A stretch of DNA of 64,000 nt from Saccharopolyspora phatthalungensis (GCF_014203395.1 NZ_JACHIW010000001.1:4943501-5007500); one strand, 5' to 3'. Counted from the first letter of the stretch, positions 32,344-41,106 are shown. Notes: generated by a model from the letters alone, not told the origin. Program-made: numbers and translations.

Positions 32344-33614
32344 GCCGTCTTCGTTCAGCAACCCGTCCGTTCGGACTCCTACCGACGCTTCTGCCCGCCC
32401 TGATCATCGGGATACTGACACTCGGACAAACCCGGAAATACTGGGCGCTTCCTTACCAGGAATGGGCAAACACCTCTTCACAGGTACACGAGCAGCTACT
32501 GCTGATCGCACCCATCGCCGCCGCAGCGGCGACTTACTACGCCGGACGTCTGACGCACAGCAGCCGTATCTTCGCGCTCCCTAACTCGGTTCGAGCTGGG
32601 CTTCCCGTAACAGTGCGACATCTGGCCGTTCTCGGCATTCCGCTGATGTTCGCTTACCTCCTCGGAATGACTCCCCTTCTCATCATCACAGCGCAGACCG
32701 CTGGCACGGGGGGGCCCGACCTTCTGGCCATGCTGTCCGGAGTGACGGGGCTAGCGGCTTCGATCGCTGCCGGCTACACGGCCGGTGTTCTGACCGGCAC
32801 GGCGTGGACAACACCGTTGACGTTCATCCTCGGTTTCCTGGCGATGCAGCTCAACGCCGGCCGTGACGCCTTCGTCGCGACAGTACCCGTGACGCATGTA
32901 CCTGCCGACCTGGGGCGGATGGAGAATCCCCCACTCAATGTGTATCGCATCGCGTTCTTCCTCCTTATCGTGATGGCCTGCGGAGTGATCGCAAGTCGCG
33001 CCATGCGCCGCAGACGCAAACTCGGAGTCCCCTCGCCGATGTCGGCGGCAATAGCGCTTGTCGTCGCTGTAATGGTTGCCCTGCCGGCCATCAGCACTCC
33101 AGCGCTGCTAGCTGAAGAACAGCATCCACCTCTGTCTTGTGTAGACCAACGAGTGCGCTACTGCGTACACGCTGGAAGATCATCTGAGCTCGGCAGTGTC
33201 GCCGAGGCCGGCGACACTGTGCTTGCGGTCTACGGGGAGAAGCCCGCATTCCTGGAGGAGGTTTTGGACGTAGCAGCACGCAAGGGCGTGTCCGGGGCGA
33301 ACTTCGGCAACACCGCCTGGGTTCCGCTGTCACCGTATAACTCGACGGGAGCTACCACGCAGCACGCGCTGGCAGGCTACCTCTCGGGCGACGTCGCGTG
33401 CGCCCAGAAGCTAGCCGCCGGTGGCCCCGTTGAGCGTACCCCGATGAGGCTGTCCGACGAACTCGAACAGTGGCTGCTCAAACAGGCTGGCGATCCCAGT
33501 CCCGGTCCACCATCCCGTTTCGATCAGCTCGACCCGAGGCTGGTCAGGGCATGGATAGCTAAGCACGAGCCTCGCATCGCGTCGTGTTCCCTTACGGAGC
33601 AAAATCTCCCGTGA
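32340..33614 (+). CDS. ABC-associated membrane protein 1
   Basis: 424 aa with a GTG start overlapping the ATPase stop. Six or so hydrophobic segments occupy residues 10-255 (LLPTLLPALIIGILTLG, LAVLGIPLMFAYLLGMTP, GYTAGVLTGTAWTTPLTFIL). Residues about 265-424 form a soluble, probably outside domain with paired cysteines (CVDQRVRYCVH, and later VACAQ, IASCS). No exact family was recognised; it is probably the permease half with an outer sensor domain. Translationally coupled on both sides. Confidence 0.75.
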   Translation: MSRLRSATRPFGLLPTLLPALIIGILTLGQTRKYWALPYQEWANTSSQVHEQLLLIAPIAAAAATYYAGRLTHSSRIFALPNSVRAGLPVTVRHLAVLGIPLMFAYLLGMTPLLIITAQTAGTGGPDLLAMLSGVTGLAASIAAGYTAGVLTGTAWTTPLTFILGFLAMQLNAGRDAFVATVPVTHVPADLGRMENPPLNVYRIAFFLLIVMACGVIASRAMRRRRKLGVPSPMSAAIALVVAVMVALPAISTPALLAEEQHPPLSCVDQRVRYCVHAGRSSELGSVAEAGDTVLAVYGEKPAFLEEVLDVAARKGVSGANFGNTAWVPLSPYNSTGATTQHALAGYLSGDVACAQKLAAGGPVERTPMRLSDELEQWLLKQAGDPSPGPPSRFDQLDPRLVRAWIAKHEPRIASCSLTEQNLP

Positions 33615-34234
33615 AAGCATTTCGACTTCTTCTGCTGTCCCGTGGGATGCACCGGCTGGCGGCCCTCGTAGTCACGATGTCCGCACTCTCCGGCATTTTC
33701 GGCCTCTACACCCTGGACATCGACTTCTCGGTTGTCAATCCACCACGCCGGATTCCGTATGCGGAGTTGTTCGCGGTTGTGACCTGTGTACTGGCAACGG
33801 CGGTCCTACGTCCCCGCTTCTGGGAGTGGGAGCGGGTGGGCACTGTGCGCACGCGCTTTGTGGCAGCTGCCATGGTCCCCGTGGCCTGCGCCGCGGCAGT
33901 TGTCCCGGTGTTCACCACTGCGATGAGGCTTCCACCGAATATGCCCTGGACTTGGCTTGTATCGAACGTGCTGACCATGGGGGCGTTCACACTGATATTC
34001 GCGGCGCTGCTGGGACCTCCTATCGGCGCCGCGACAAGTCTCGTCAGCTACTTCGGGATCGCGATAGCCGACAACCTGGAGTTTCGGGAAACCCCGTGGT
34101 TGCCGTTGGTCCCCTATCCCGGCCCTGAAGGGAACTGGGCACTTGCAGTGATAGCAGTCGTCGTAGCGATGGGTGTGCACGCCTGGACCCTTGGCACCAC
34201 CTCGTGGGCGCATCGGCTCGGGCGAAACGACTGA
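33611..34234 (+). CDS. ABC-associated membrane protein 2
   Basis: 207 aa from the GTG overlapping the previous stop (GTGA): VKAFRLLLLSRGMHRLAALV. About six hydrophobic segments span the whole length (LFAVVTCVLATAVL, AAMVPVACAAAVVPVF, VLTMGAFTLIFAALLG, WALAVIAVVVAMGVHAW). No soluble domain. Probably the second permease subunit. Third gene of the coupled operon. The second copy of the repeat starts 18 bp after its stop. Confidence 0.75.
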   Translation: MKAFRLLLLSRGMHRLAALVVTMSALSGIFGLYTLDIDFSVVNPPRRIPYAELFAVVTCVLATAVLRPRFWEWERVGTVRTRFVAAAMVPVACAAAVVPVFTTAMRLPPNMPWTWLVSNVLTMGAFTLIFAALLGPPIGAATSLVSYFGIAIADNLEFRETPWLPLVPYPGPEGNWALAVIAVVVAMGVHAWTLGTTSWAHRLGRND

Positions 34235-34301
34235 CTCCACCCGAGCCACCTTCGACCTTTCGGGCTCGTCTCACAAAAAACAGAGAACTGGGGAGCAAAA
34301 A

Positions 34302-34679
34302 ATGATCAAGAAAGTAGCCACCGCGGCCGCGATGCTCAGCATGACAGCCGCGGGTGGGCTCGCCCTCGCATCTCCGGCCTGGGCCGTTCCGGCTGAGCAG
34401 CAGGCGTGCGCCCTGTACGCGAACGCGGTCACCCAGGCAGGGAACGGGCTCATCGCACGCGGAGGCCGGGTCGGTTGCGATGTCCCGGCGGAGGTGACCG
34501 TCCAGCTCAAGAAGAACATCTCGTTCTGGGTTGACTCGACGCTCGCCGCCGAAACCCTGTCGGGAGTAACCGTGCACCTATCCCCGCGGGGGTTCTGCGA
34601 AGACCGCACCAGGTACTACACCTACACGATTAGCAACACCGGAAACACTCGTGAAGGTCCGCTCAACTTCTTCTGCTGA
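34302..34679 (+). CDS. Small secreted four-cysteine protein, intact copy
   Basis: 125 aa, ATG behind GGGGAG. Sec signal peptide residues 1-28 (LALASPAWA then VPAEQQ). Mature chain about 97 aa with Cys36, Cys59, Cys99 and Cys125, the last being the C-terminal residue, so two disulfides are likely. The core is beta-rich (AEVTVQLKKNISFW, RTRYYTYTIS). No family recognised. With a neighbouring exporter-like ABC operon and PucR-type regulator it could be a secreted antibacterial or signalling protein; this is inference. Confidence 0.75.
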   Translation: MIKKVATAAAMLSMTAAGGLALASPAWAVPAEQQACALYANAVTQAGNGLIARGGRVGCDVPAEVTVQLKKNISFWVDSTLAAETLSGVTVHLSPRGFCEDRTRYYTYTISNTGNTREGPLNFFC

Positions 34680-34687
34680 GTTCGAAT

Positions 34688-34715
34688 CCCTCGGGGTGGG
34701 CAACCACCCCGAGGG
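34688..34715 (+). terminator. 12-bp hairpin with GCAA tetraloop, copy 2
   Basis: Base-for-base the same stem-loop as 31524-31551, lying after the intact secreted-protein gene and before the broken ATPase copy. Confidence 0.75.
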
Positions 34716-34748
34716 GTTTGGTGCGGCTGAACAGGACGCGGGGTGAAT

Positions 34749-34922
34749 ATGCAAGCCCCGTTCGAGCACGTGAGCTTCTACTACGGGAAGAGAAAAGCAC
34801 TGGATGACGTCACCGGGATCCACACTGGCCTGACCAACATGGTGATGGAGCGCTACGACAGTTGCCGAGATAGGCCACAGTGGACACTGTGTGCCCATTT
34901 ACCAGCGGAAACAGGACGGTAG
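34749..34922 (+). pseudogene. 5' stub of a second ABC ATPase gene
   Basis: The first 22 codons (MQAPFEHVSFYYGKRKALDD) repeat the start of the ATPase at 31585. After DDVT the sequence is unrelated (GIHTGLTNMVMERYD) and stops at 34920-34922. No Walker motifs remain. The break marks the right end of the duplication. Nothing recognisable follows up to 35200. Confidence 0.8.
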
Positions 34923-35200
34923 GGCAGGTTCCGTATTCCGGTCGTGCCCCACTATGACTGGCCGCATACGCCGGATCTTTGAACCCGCTACCGACTGCCT
35001 CCCGTTCTGGCGCACATCGACCTGATCGCCCAGCGTGCGGCGCCTCCGGCAGTCGTCGTCATGAACAACTGCCGTCACAGGTCACGCGCAAAGCCAGGGC
35101 GGCGGCGCCTTGTCCGTGCGTTGATAACCCCATTGGGCGCTGCTTCGCGCCAGCTTGCGGGGCATGATCCACAGAAACGATTGGACGGGAAGGGGCCGGG

Positions 35201-35485
35201 ATGCACTGTGGGGAATGCTGCCTCCCTCTGAGGAAGACCAAGGCAGGAAGGGTGCCGGTCCACTACCTGGAGGATGTGCCCATGATCGGCTGGGCGCAGA
35301 AACGATGCCCAGCCTCGGGAACCACCAGGTTCGTCGACCGCGTTGACCGGTGCACTCGCCCACGAAGCCGCCGCGTGTGCCGGTCCTGCGACCAGAAGTT
35401 CACCCTGAACCGCAACGGCAAATTCCCAGCTCACAACGACAATGACGGCCGGGAGTGCAGGGTGTCGAGAGACAACCGCGCCTAG
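35201..35485 (+). CDS. Small zinc-ribbon-like protein
   Basis: 94 aa with two similar half-motifs: CGECCLPLRKT, GRVPVHY and CPASGT, then CRSCDQKFTLN, GKFPAHND and C. The pattern 'G-x-(V/F)-P-x-H ... C' with CxxC pairs resembles small actinobacterial/phage zinc ribbons. The ATG follows GGGAAGGGG. Role unknown. Confidence 0.4.
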   Translation: MHCGECCLPLRKTKAGRVPVHYLEDVPMIGWAQKRCPASGTTRFVDRVDRCTRPRSRRVCRSCDQKFTLNRNGKFPAHNDNDGRECRVSRDNRA

Positions 35486-35524
35486 CGGGCGAGCACGCCG
35501 ACGCCTGCCGGTAGCGTCCGAGGA

Positions 35525-35641
35525 ATGATCGACTCTTCGGTTCGGCACCTGACCAACGGCGAGTGGACGTCGGCGACGCTCACGGTCGACGACGACATCC
35601 CTTGGCACCAGACGCTGAAGGCAAGCGGCTGGGAAACCTGA
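35525..35641 (+). CDS. Short hypothetical ORF (38 aa), possibly a gene stub
   Basis: MIDSSVRHLTNGEWTSATLT then VDDDIPWHQTLKASGWET. Good codon use and a GAGG-like upstream, but it ends exactly where the permease remnant begins, so it may be the start of a longer gene cut by deletion. No family recognised. Confidence 0.3.
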   Translation: MIDSSVRHLTNGEWTSATLTVDDDIPWHQTLKASGWET

Positions 35642-35642
35642 C

Positions 35643-36466
35643 ATCTCCTCCCGTCGGCGCTGCGCCGGCCGTCCGGGGCCCGGCCGTGCCGCGCGAGCGC
35701 GCAAAGCCGGGATCACCGCCTTCGTCGGTACGACCGTCGAATGGTTCGACTTCTACGTGTACGGATCGGCCTCCGCGCTGGTTTTCGGGAAGCTCTTCTT
35801 CCCGGAGGTCTCGCCGGCACTAGGAACTCTGGCTGCCTTCGGGACCTTCTGGGTCGGGTTCCTCGCGCGTCCCCTAGGCGGGCTGATCTTCGGGCACATC
35901 GGTGACCGGCGGGGCCGGAAGAGCGCGCTGATCATGACGTTGGCTCTGATGGGGCTGGCTACGGCGGGAATCGGTGTCCTGCCGACCCCGAGCTCGTGCA
36001 GCCGTTTGGCGCCGTGGTCGCAAGCAAATTGTCGCTCACGCGCGCGGTGCTGTGGTTGCTGCTGCCCGAAATCTTGTTGCTTCCCTTGATGTTTGTGCTC
36101 GTCAAGACCGGCTCGTTCGGGCTGGCGACGCTCGGCATGGCGATCGCGACTTTCCCGCACGCGATGTTCTGCGCCGCGTTAGCGGGGATCCTGTCGCAGG
36201 TATTCCCGACCGGGGTGCGCTACACCGCAAACTCGCTGGCCTACCAGCTGTGCACCACGGTGTTCGCCGGAACCGCCCCACTGATGTCGCAGTTCCTGTT
36301 GACCAGCACCGGTTCGATCTGGCCGGTCGTCGCACTCGGACTGGCCTACGTCGTGATCTCCCTGGTCTGCACGACGGCCTTGATCCGCCGCAGCTCCTGG
36401 TCGCCGTCCGCGGCCACGAAAAAGGCCGTCCCGGCTCGGTCCGGGGAGGAGAAGAGGCAGCGATGA
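35643..36466 (+). pseudogene. MHS-type MFS permease, start lost and middle deleted
   Basis: The frame carries KAGITAFVGTTVEWFDFYVY, GSASALVFGKLFFPE, LARPLGGLIFGHIGDRRGRK and LMGLATAGIGVLPT, the TM1-3 hallmark of metabolite:H+ symporters (ShiA/KgtP/ProP type). An in-frame stop at 35616 and lack of a start mean the true N-terminus is gone. Near 35990 the frame changes and resumes at about TM7-8 (MFVLVKTGSFGLATLGMAIA, GVRYTANSLAYQL), running to a natural end at 36466. About 120 residues are missing. Confidence 0.75.
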
Positions 36467-36903
36467 ACTTCGCCGATCACGACCCGGCACTGCGCCCGAT
36501 GCTCGACCACGTGCTGGCGTCGCAGGACCGCGCCCGGATCGAGCCGCTGCTGGACGAGATGGGCCGGGTCGCGGCCGGTGAGCTCGACGAATTCGCCAGC
36601 ACTGCCGACCGCAATCCGCCCGTGCTGCGGCAGTATTCCGCGTCCGGTGAGCGGATCGACGAGATCGAGTTCCACCCCGCCTACGACCGGATGCATGACA
36701 TCGCCTTCCGTCGCTTCGGGCTCGCCGCGATGTCGCACCGTCCCGGCGTCAACTGCTGGCCCGGCATCGCCCCGCATGTCGTGAAGTACGCCCTTTCGTA
36801 CCTGTATGTGCAGTCGGAGTTCGGGCTGGCCTGCCCACTGTCCATGACGGACTCCGCGGCGCGCGTGCTGCGGCTGCGGCCAACCGCAACAAGCGATCGG
36901 TGA
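36463..36903 (+). pseudogene. N-terminal fragment of an AidB-like acyl-CoA dehydrogenase
   Basis: Starts ATGA-overlapping the permease end, with GGAGGAGAAG upstream. MNFADHDPALRPMLDHVL, FHPAYDRMHDIAFRRFGLAA and YLYVQSEFGLACPLSMTDS fit the first about 140 residues of acyl-CoA dehydrogenases of the AidB type, up to the first flavin-contact segment. At about 36875 it runs, out of frame, into a CoA-transferase. The catalytic C-terminal bundle is missing. Confidence 0.75.
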
Positions 36904-37904
36904 CCCTCGACCTCAAATCCCAGGAGGGGCAGGCGGTCGCGCACCGCCTCATCGCCGACGCCGACGTCGTGGTGGAGAACTTCCGGCCCGGCAGCAGCCT
37001 GCAGCGGAGCTTCGACCACACCGCTCTTACGCAGCGTTACCCCCGGCTGGTGGTGCTGCACATCTCCGCGTTCGGCGATCGGGGCCCGCTGCGCGATGAA
37101 CCCGGGTACGACATGGTCGCCCAGGCCATGTCCGGGCTCATGTCGCTCACCGGCGAACCCGACGGCCCGCCGGTCAAGGCAGGGCTCGCCGCCGGGGACC
37201 TCGGCGCGGCACTGTTCGGCATCATCGGAGTGCTGTCCGCGCTCGTCGAGCGGGACCGCACCGGGCTCGGTCAGTGCGTGTCGACCTCCTTGTACGAGAC
37301 GCAACTCGCGTTGCACATCAACTGGGCCACCGGCTACTTCGCCACCGGCGAGAATCCGACCCGGCTCGGTTCTGGGCACCCGAACCTCGTTCCTTACCAG
37401 GCATATCCGGCCTCGGACGGACATTTCGTGATCGCCGTCGGGAACAACGAACTGTGGCGGCGACTGTGCACGCTCATCGGCCGTCCCGAACTCGCCACTG
37501 ACCCACGCTTCGCGCTCAACCGCGACCGCGTTGCGCACCGCGACGAACTCAATGCCGAGCTGGAACGGACTCTGCGAACGCGCACGGCCGCAGATTGGTG
37601 TGTGTTCCTCAAGGACGGCGGCGTGCCGGTCGCGCCGATCCAGACCCTCGCCGAGGTTTACGACCACGCCCAGACCCACGAGTTGGGCATCGTGCAAACG
37701 GTCGAGCACCCCGTTGCCGGGCCGATCCGGCAGGTCGCTTTCCCCGTTAGCTATCAAGGGAAGCGGCCACCGGTGCGCACCGCGCCCCCGCTGCTCGGCG
37801 AGCACACCGCGGAGGTCCTCGCGGCACACGAACCGGTGACCACGAGCGCGCCTCACGGCGCACGTGGATCGAGGCTTAGACAGCCGGGTGCAGGAGGTCG
37901 TTGA
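36880..37904 (+). pseudogene. CaiB/BaiF CoA-transferase lacking its N-terminus
   Basis: Frame begins in mid-domain with NRNKRSVTLDLKSQEG (position about 65 in the family) and continues DVVVENFRPGS, EPGYDMVAQAMSGLMSLTG (with the catalytic Asp) and PPLLGEHTAEVL. The first Rossmann-like part (GxRVLDLT, DVIKIE) is absent because the acyl-CoA dehydrogenase fragment is fused in front. The GTG at 36900 could restart translation, but the product would be incomplete. The tail overlaps the convergent SDR gene by 29 bp. Confidence 0.75.
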
Positions 37905-38763
37905 GGCCTATACGCCGGTAGAACTCCGTGCGGATGCGGTCGGCTACCGCGCTGACGACCTCGGCGCCGTCGTCGGCAGGGTCGATATGCACCCGGAACG
38001 GGCGCTGGCCCTTGGGGGTGTCGACTACCCGCACGATGGCGCGTGATACCTCGGTCGGGTCTTGGTCTGGAGTAAGCTGCGCGAGTTTGTCGGCGACCTG
38101 CTCCATCAGTCCTGCGTACTGAGTTTCGTATGCCTCGGCCACGGTCTCGTCGGCGGCGTGACCGGCGTGTGCGAAGTGGTTCGTGCCCACGGTGAATGCT
38201 CCTGGCACCACGATGGAGGTCTCGATGCCGAAGCGAGCCAGTTCAGCGGCGTAGGAGACCGCGAGCGAGTCCATGCCCGCTTTCGCCGCGAAGTACGGCG
38301 CCAGGTAGGGGGGCGTGCCGCCGCGAGTGCTGGACGAGCCCACCCACACGAGTAAACCGTCGTGCTGCCTGCGCAGATGCGGCAGCACGGCGCGGTTGAC
38401 CCGCTGGGTGCCCACGACGTTGACGTCGTAGGACTGGGCGATCTGCTCTGGGGTGAACGCCTCAGCCGGCCCGAGGACCATGTGGCCGGCGTTGTGCACG
38501 AGTACGTCGAGCCTGTTGCTGGCCAGCATTACGTCGGCGACGGCCGTGTCGACCGATGCCTGGTCGGTGACGTCCAGCTCGACGGCGTGCAGCCGGACGT
38601 CATGCTCGGTGGAATACGCCCGGGCGTCGGCGGCGGCCTGCTGATTGCGACCAGCTGGGTCGCGCATGCCGGCGTAAACGGTGTGCCCGGCGGCAGCCAA
38701 GGCACGTGCGGTGAGGGCACCGAAGCCGCTGGAGGCGCCGGTGATGAGGATGGTCTTGCCCAT
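37876..38763 (-). CDS. Short-chain dehydrogenase/reductase (classical SDR)
   Basis: 295 aa. Cofactor motif TGASSGFGALTARAL at residues 7-21, NAGH at about 91, and active site YFAAK in the segment YLAPYFAAKAGMDSLAVSYA. The 'PLxPYxAxKxG' surroundings and length fit NAD(P)H-dependent carbonyl reductases acting on ketones/aldehydes. Downstream partner of the SDR at 38791 on the same strand; both are probably repressed by the divergent TetR protein. Confidence 0.9.
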   Translation of the reverse strand: MGKTILITGASSGFGALTARALAAAGHTVYAGMRDPAGRNQQAAADARAYSTEHDVRLHAVELDVTDQASVDTAVADVMLASNRLDVLVHNAGHMVLGPAEAFTPEQIAQSYDVNVVGTQRVNRAVLPHLRRQHDGLLVWVGSSSTRGGTPPYLAPYFAAKAGMDSLAVSYAAELARFGIETSIVVPGAFTVGTNHFAHAGHAADETVAEAYETQYAGLMEQVADKLAQLTPDQDPTEVSRAIVRVVDTPKGQRPFRVHIDPADDGAEVVSAVADRIRTEFYRRIGLNDLLHPAV

Positions 38764-38790
38764 GTCGTTTGCTCCTCTCGATGGGTGTGA

Positions 38791-39537
38791 TCAGGCAACG
38801 CCGCCGTTGATGTAGAGGACCTGGCCGTTGACCCAGCGGGCGGGGCCGGCGAGGAACGCGACGGCCTCGGCGATGTCGACGGGCTCACCGAGCCGTTCCA
38901 GCGGAGCCATGTTCTTCAGGCTCTCCACGGCCTGCTGTGGCTTGCCCTCAAGGAACAGCGGCGTGGCGGTGGGGCCGGGGGCGATGGCGTTCACGGTGAC
39001 ATCGCGGCCACGCATCTCCTTGGCCAGGATCATCGTCATCGCGTCGACCGCGCCCTTGGTGGCGGCGTATGCGGCGTAAGTGGGCAGCGTGAGCTTGACC
39101 ACCGTGCTGGAGAAGTTGATGATGGCCCCGCCTGGGCGCACTCGGCGGGCAGCTTGCTGGCTGACCGTGAAGGTGCCGCGCACGTTGGTGCGGTGCATCC
39201 GGTCGAAGTCGTCGAGATCGAGCTCAGCGAGCGGCGCCAGCAACATGATTCCCGCGGTGTTGACCACGACGTCGATCCCGCCGAAGGTCTCCTGCACCCG
39301 GTCGAACATCGCAGTGACCGCACCCTCGTCCGACACATCGGCGGTGACCGGCACGCTGCGCCCGCCGGCGGCGGTGATGGCGTCGGCCGTCTCTTGGGCA
39401 CGGTTGCGATTGCCGGCGTAGTGCACGGCCACGGCCATGCCCTCAGCGCCGAGTCGCTCGGCTACCGCGCGGCCGATGCCGCCGGAACCTCCGGTCACTA
39501 GGGCGACGCGCGGGCTGGCGATCTGCGTGGTGCTCAT
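38791..39537 (-). CDS. Short-chain dehydrogenase/reductase (FabG-like)
   Basis: 248 aa: TGGSGGIGRAVAERL, VNTAGIMLLAPL, YAAYAATKGAVDAM (Tyr and Lys of the active site), NAIAPGPTATPLFL and the C-terminal GQVLYINGGV. The ATG at 39537 has AAGGGA upstream; a longer frame to 39624 would read through the operator and is rejected. First gene of a two-SDR operon divergent from TetR. Confidence 0.92.
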   Translation of the reverse strand: MSTTQIASPRVALVTGGSGGIGRAVAERLGAEGMAVAVHYAGNRNRAQETADAITAAGGRSVPVTADVSDEGAVTAMFDRVQETFGGIDVVVNTAGIMLLAPLAELDLDDFDRMHRTNVRGTFTVSQQAARRVRPGGAIINFSSTVVKLTLPTYAAYAATKGAVDAMTMILAKEMRGRDVTVNAIAPGPTATPLFLEGKPQQAVESLKNMAPLERLGEPVDIAEAVAFLAGPARWVNGQVLYINGGVA

Positions 39538-39591
39538 CTGTGTCCCTTCGTAGTCCGGTACGTCCGACGTCCCGGTGTATGTGTACGATGA

Positions 39592-39613
39592 GTCCATATA
39601 ACCACATATGGAC
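39592..39613. promoter_or_regulatory. Palindromic operator between SDR operon and TetR gene
   Basis: GTCCATAT-AACCAC-ATATGGAC is a perfect 8-bp inverted repeat in the divergent promoter (39538-39641), typical for a TetR repressor that controls both its own gene and the neighbouring reductases. Confidence 0.75.
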
Positions 39614-39641
39614 GACGAGTACAAATACTTGGAGGTGTGTC

Positions 39642-40253
39642 ATGGCCCGCGGCCGCAGACCCACGGAAGAGGTGCGCCGCGATGTCCTCGCGGCCGCTGG
39701 CGAGCTCTTGCTGGCCGAGGGGGTGCGCGGGTTCACCGTCGAGGAGGTGGCCCGGCGCTCGGGCGCCAGCAAGATGACGATCTACAAGCTGTGGCCCTCC
39801 AAGGGAACCCTCGCGTTAGAGGGCTACTTCACCACCGTCGAATCGGCCCTGGAATTCCCGGACACCGGGGATGTCGAGGCGGACCTGCGCCACCAGCTGC
39901 ACGCCTTCGTCAGTCTGCTGACCGCCACCAAGGCCGGGCCGACGATGGCCGAACTCATTGGCCTGGCACAGACTGATCCGGAGCTGCGCGCGGCTTTCCT
40001 GCGCACCTACTCGTCCCCCCGTCGCAAACTCGCGGTGCAGCGGATGGAGAAAGCCCTGGCCGAGGGCCAGCTCCGCGATGGCCTCGATCCCGAGAGCGTG
40101 GTCGACCAACTCTGGGGAGCCTGCTACCACCGGCTTTTGATCCCGGACCTGCCGATCGACCACGCCTTCGCAGACACCTTGATCGACAATCTGTTCAACG
40201 GCATCAATCGCCCGGTCTCCCGGCGCCGCCCCGGGGCATCGCGCCCACGCTGA
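39642..40253 (+). CDS. TetR family transcriptional regulator
   Basis: 203 aa, ATG behind GGAGG. HTH at about residues 25-60 (GFTVEEVARRSGASKMTIYK, LWPSKGTLALEGYF). C-terminal TetR_C-type helices (LRHQLHAFVSLLTATKAGP) end in a basic tail (RRRPGASRPR). Divergent from the SDR operon with a palindrome between. Probably senses a carbonyl or toxic substrate of the SDRs (inference). Confidence 0.9.
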   Translation: MARGRRPTEEVRRDVLAAAGELLLAEGVRGFTVEEVARRSGASKMTIYKLWPSKGTLALEGYFTTVESALEFPDTGDVEADLRHQLHAFVSLLTATKAGPTMAELIGLAQTDPELRAAFLRTYSSPRRKLAVQRMEKALAEGQLRDGLDPESVVDQLWGACYHRLLIPDLPIDHAFADTLIDNLFNGINRPVSRRRPGASRPR

Positions 40254-40570
40254 ATTCGCGGGGCCCGTCCCCGGGCGTGATCGAGGACCCGAAGGCCTCG
40301 CGCGGGTATGCGCGCACGGCAACGCCCAACGTGCGCAGCCCCTCAAGGCCACAGGGGCCGCGACTGGCGTTAGCCCTGGTCGCGGCCCCTAATGCACCCT
40401 CTTGCGCCCCGTGTTGGCTCAGGCATGGTGGGGCTCGCTCGGTAACCAGAGGTACCCGCTATCGATGGCGTCTCGCCGAATTTCCCACTGTCATTCGTAT
40501 CATTACGGCGCTCGAATTCTGCCGACTTGGCTGGTAACTCTCGTGGCTAATGCTTAGGCTGAGCGCTTCG
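40254..40570. other. Intergenic region, terminator only
   Basis: No convincing gene. It holds the terminator at 40354-40389, and base composition falls towards AT at the right end, where the promoter region of the next gene begins. Confidence 0.5.
40354..40389 (+). terminator. 11-bp-stem terminator downstream of the TetR gene
   Basis: GGGGCCGCGAC and GTCGCGGCCCC form a perfect stem with a 14-nt loop, 100 bp after the TetR stop, followed by TAAT. Confidence 0.7.
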
Positions 40571-40613
40571 TTTTTAGTGATTTTCGGATTGCGTGGAAAT
40601 AACTCACTAAAAA
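40571..40613. promoter_or_regulatory. 10-bp inverted repeat in an AT-rich promoter region
   Basis: TTTTTAGTGA and TCACTAAAAA are perfect inverted arms 23 bp apart, in DNA far more AT-rich than the window average. It lies 113 bp upstream of the secreted-protein gene. It may be an operator pair or the site of a nucleoid-associated repressor. Confidence 0.55.
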
Positions 40614-40725
40614 GGGTGTATTGTTGATCCCAATGTGGTGATCTCGGCTCATCGGTAAAGCGATTGCGGTGCCGGGAATCTACGCTTCTTTTTGTTGCGC
40701 ACAGCTGGCCGCCTGAAAGGTGTTT

Positions 40726-41064
40726 ATGATGGAACGACGAAGTGCGATTACTGCCGTCATGATCGCAGGAATGCTCTCGCTGGCCATCCCAGGAACCAGT
40801 ACGGCCGAAGGATCTTCAGGAGCAGACGCCCGAGCTTACAACTGTGAGTGGAGCCCGATTTCGGGCGGAGCAAGGGGCTATTGTAGCGGCCCGGAGTTCC
40901 CAGGTGAAAGGTTTCGCGTGGAGGTGCGATGCCAGCCACGCTTTGGCGACACATACGTGGTCCGCGGAAGCGTAGAGTTCGTGGGGGGCGGACGGGATTC
41001 CGTCGCACAGTGCGACTTTCCGGACCGGGTCCTTGCCGCTCGTGTGGTGGATAGACTTCGCTAA
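40726..41064 (+). CDS. Small secreted protein, four cysteines
   Basis: 112 aa (ATG at 40726, or 40729), GAAAGG upstream. Signal peptide to about residue 26 (AGMLSLAIPGTSTAEG), then a 80-aa mature chain with four Cys (NCEWS, GYCSG, VRCQP, AQCDF) and several aromatic/charged beta-type stretches (FRVEVRCQPRFGDTYVVRG). Two disulfides likely. No family recognised. AT-rich promoter with an inverted repeat and its own strong terminator: a self-contained, possibly transferred unit. Confidence 0.7.
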   Translation: MMERRSAITAVMIAGMLSLAIPGTSTAEGSSGADARAYNCEWSPISGGARGYCSGPEFPGERFRVEVRCQPRFGDTYVVRGSVEFVGGGRDSVAQCDFPDRVLAARVVDRLR

Positions 41065-41077
41065 GCCGTAGAATCTT

Positions 41078-41106
41078 GGGGCCCCGATCGATGCGATCGG
41101 GGCCCC
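41078..41106 (+). terminator. 13-bp-stem terminator after the secreted protein
   Basis: GGGGCCCCGATCG and CGATCGGGGCCCC pair perfectly around ATG, 13 bp after the stop, followed by GTTA. Confidence 0.85.

Larger units (their letters stand above)
34252..34813 (+). repeat. Direct repeat, copy 2 (about 560 bp)
   Basis: Partner of 31089-31649. Small differences are scattered through the coding part, which shows the duplication is not brand-new and that the mature protein has diverged (for example QQACALYANA against QRACDLYANV). The right end is the point where the ABC ATPase copy breaks off. Confidence 0.9.

Noticed and set aside
34923..35200. Possible esterase-like or transposase-like scrap (frames near 34980-35160)
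   Set aside because: Only vague similarity over under 20 residues; no start, motif or repeat supports it.
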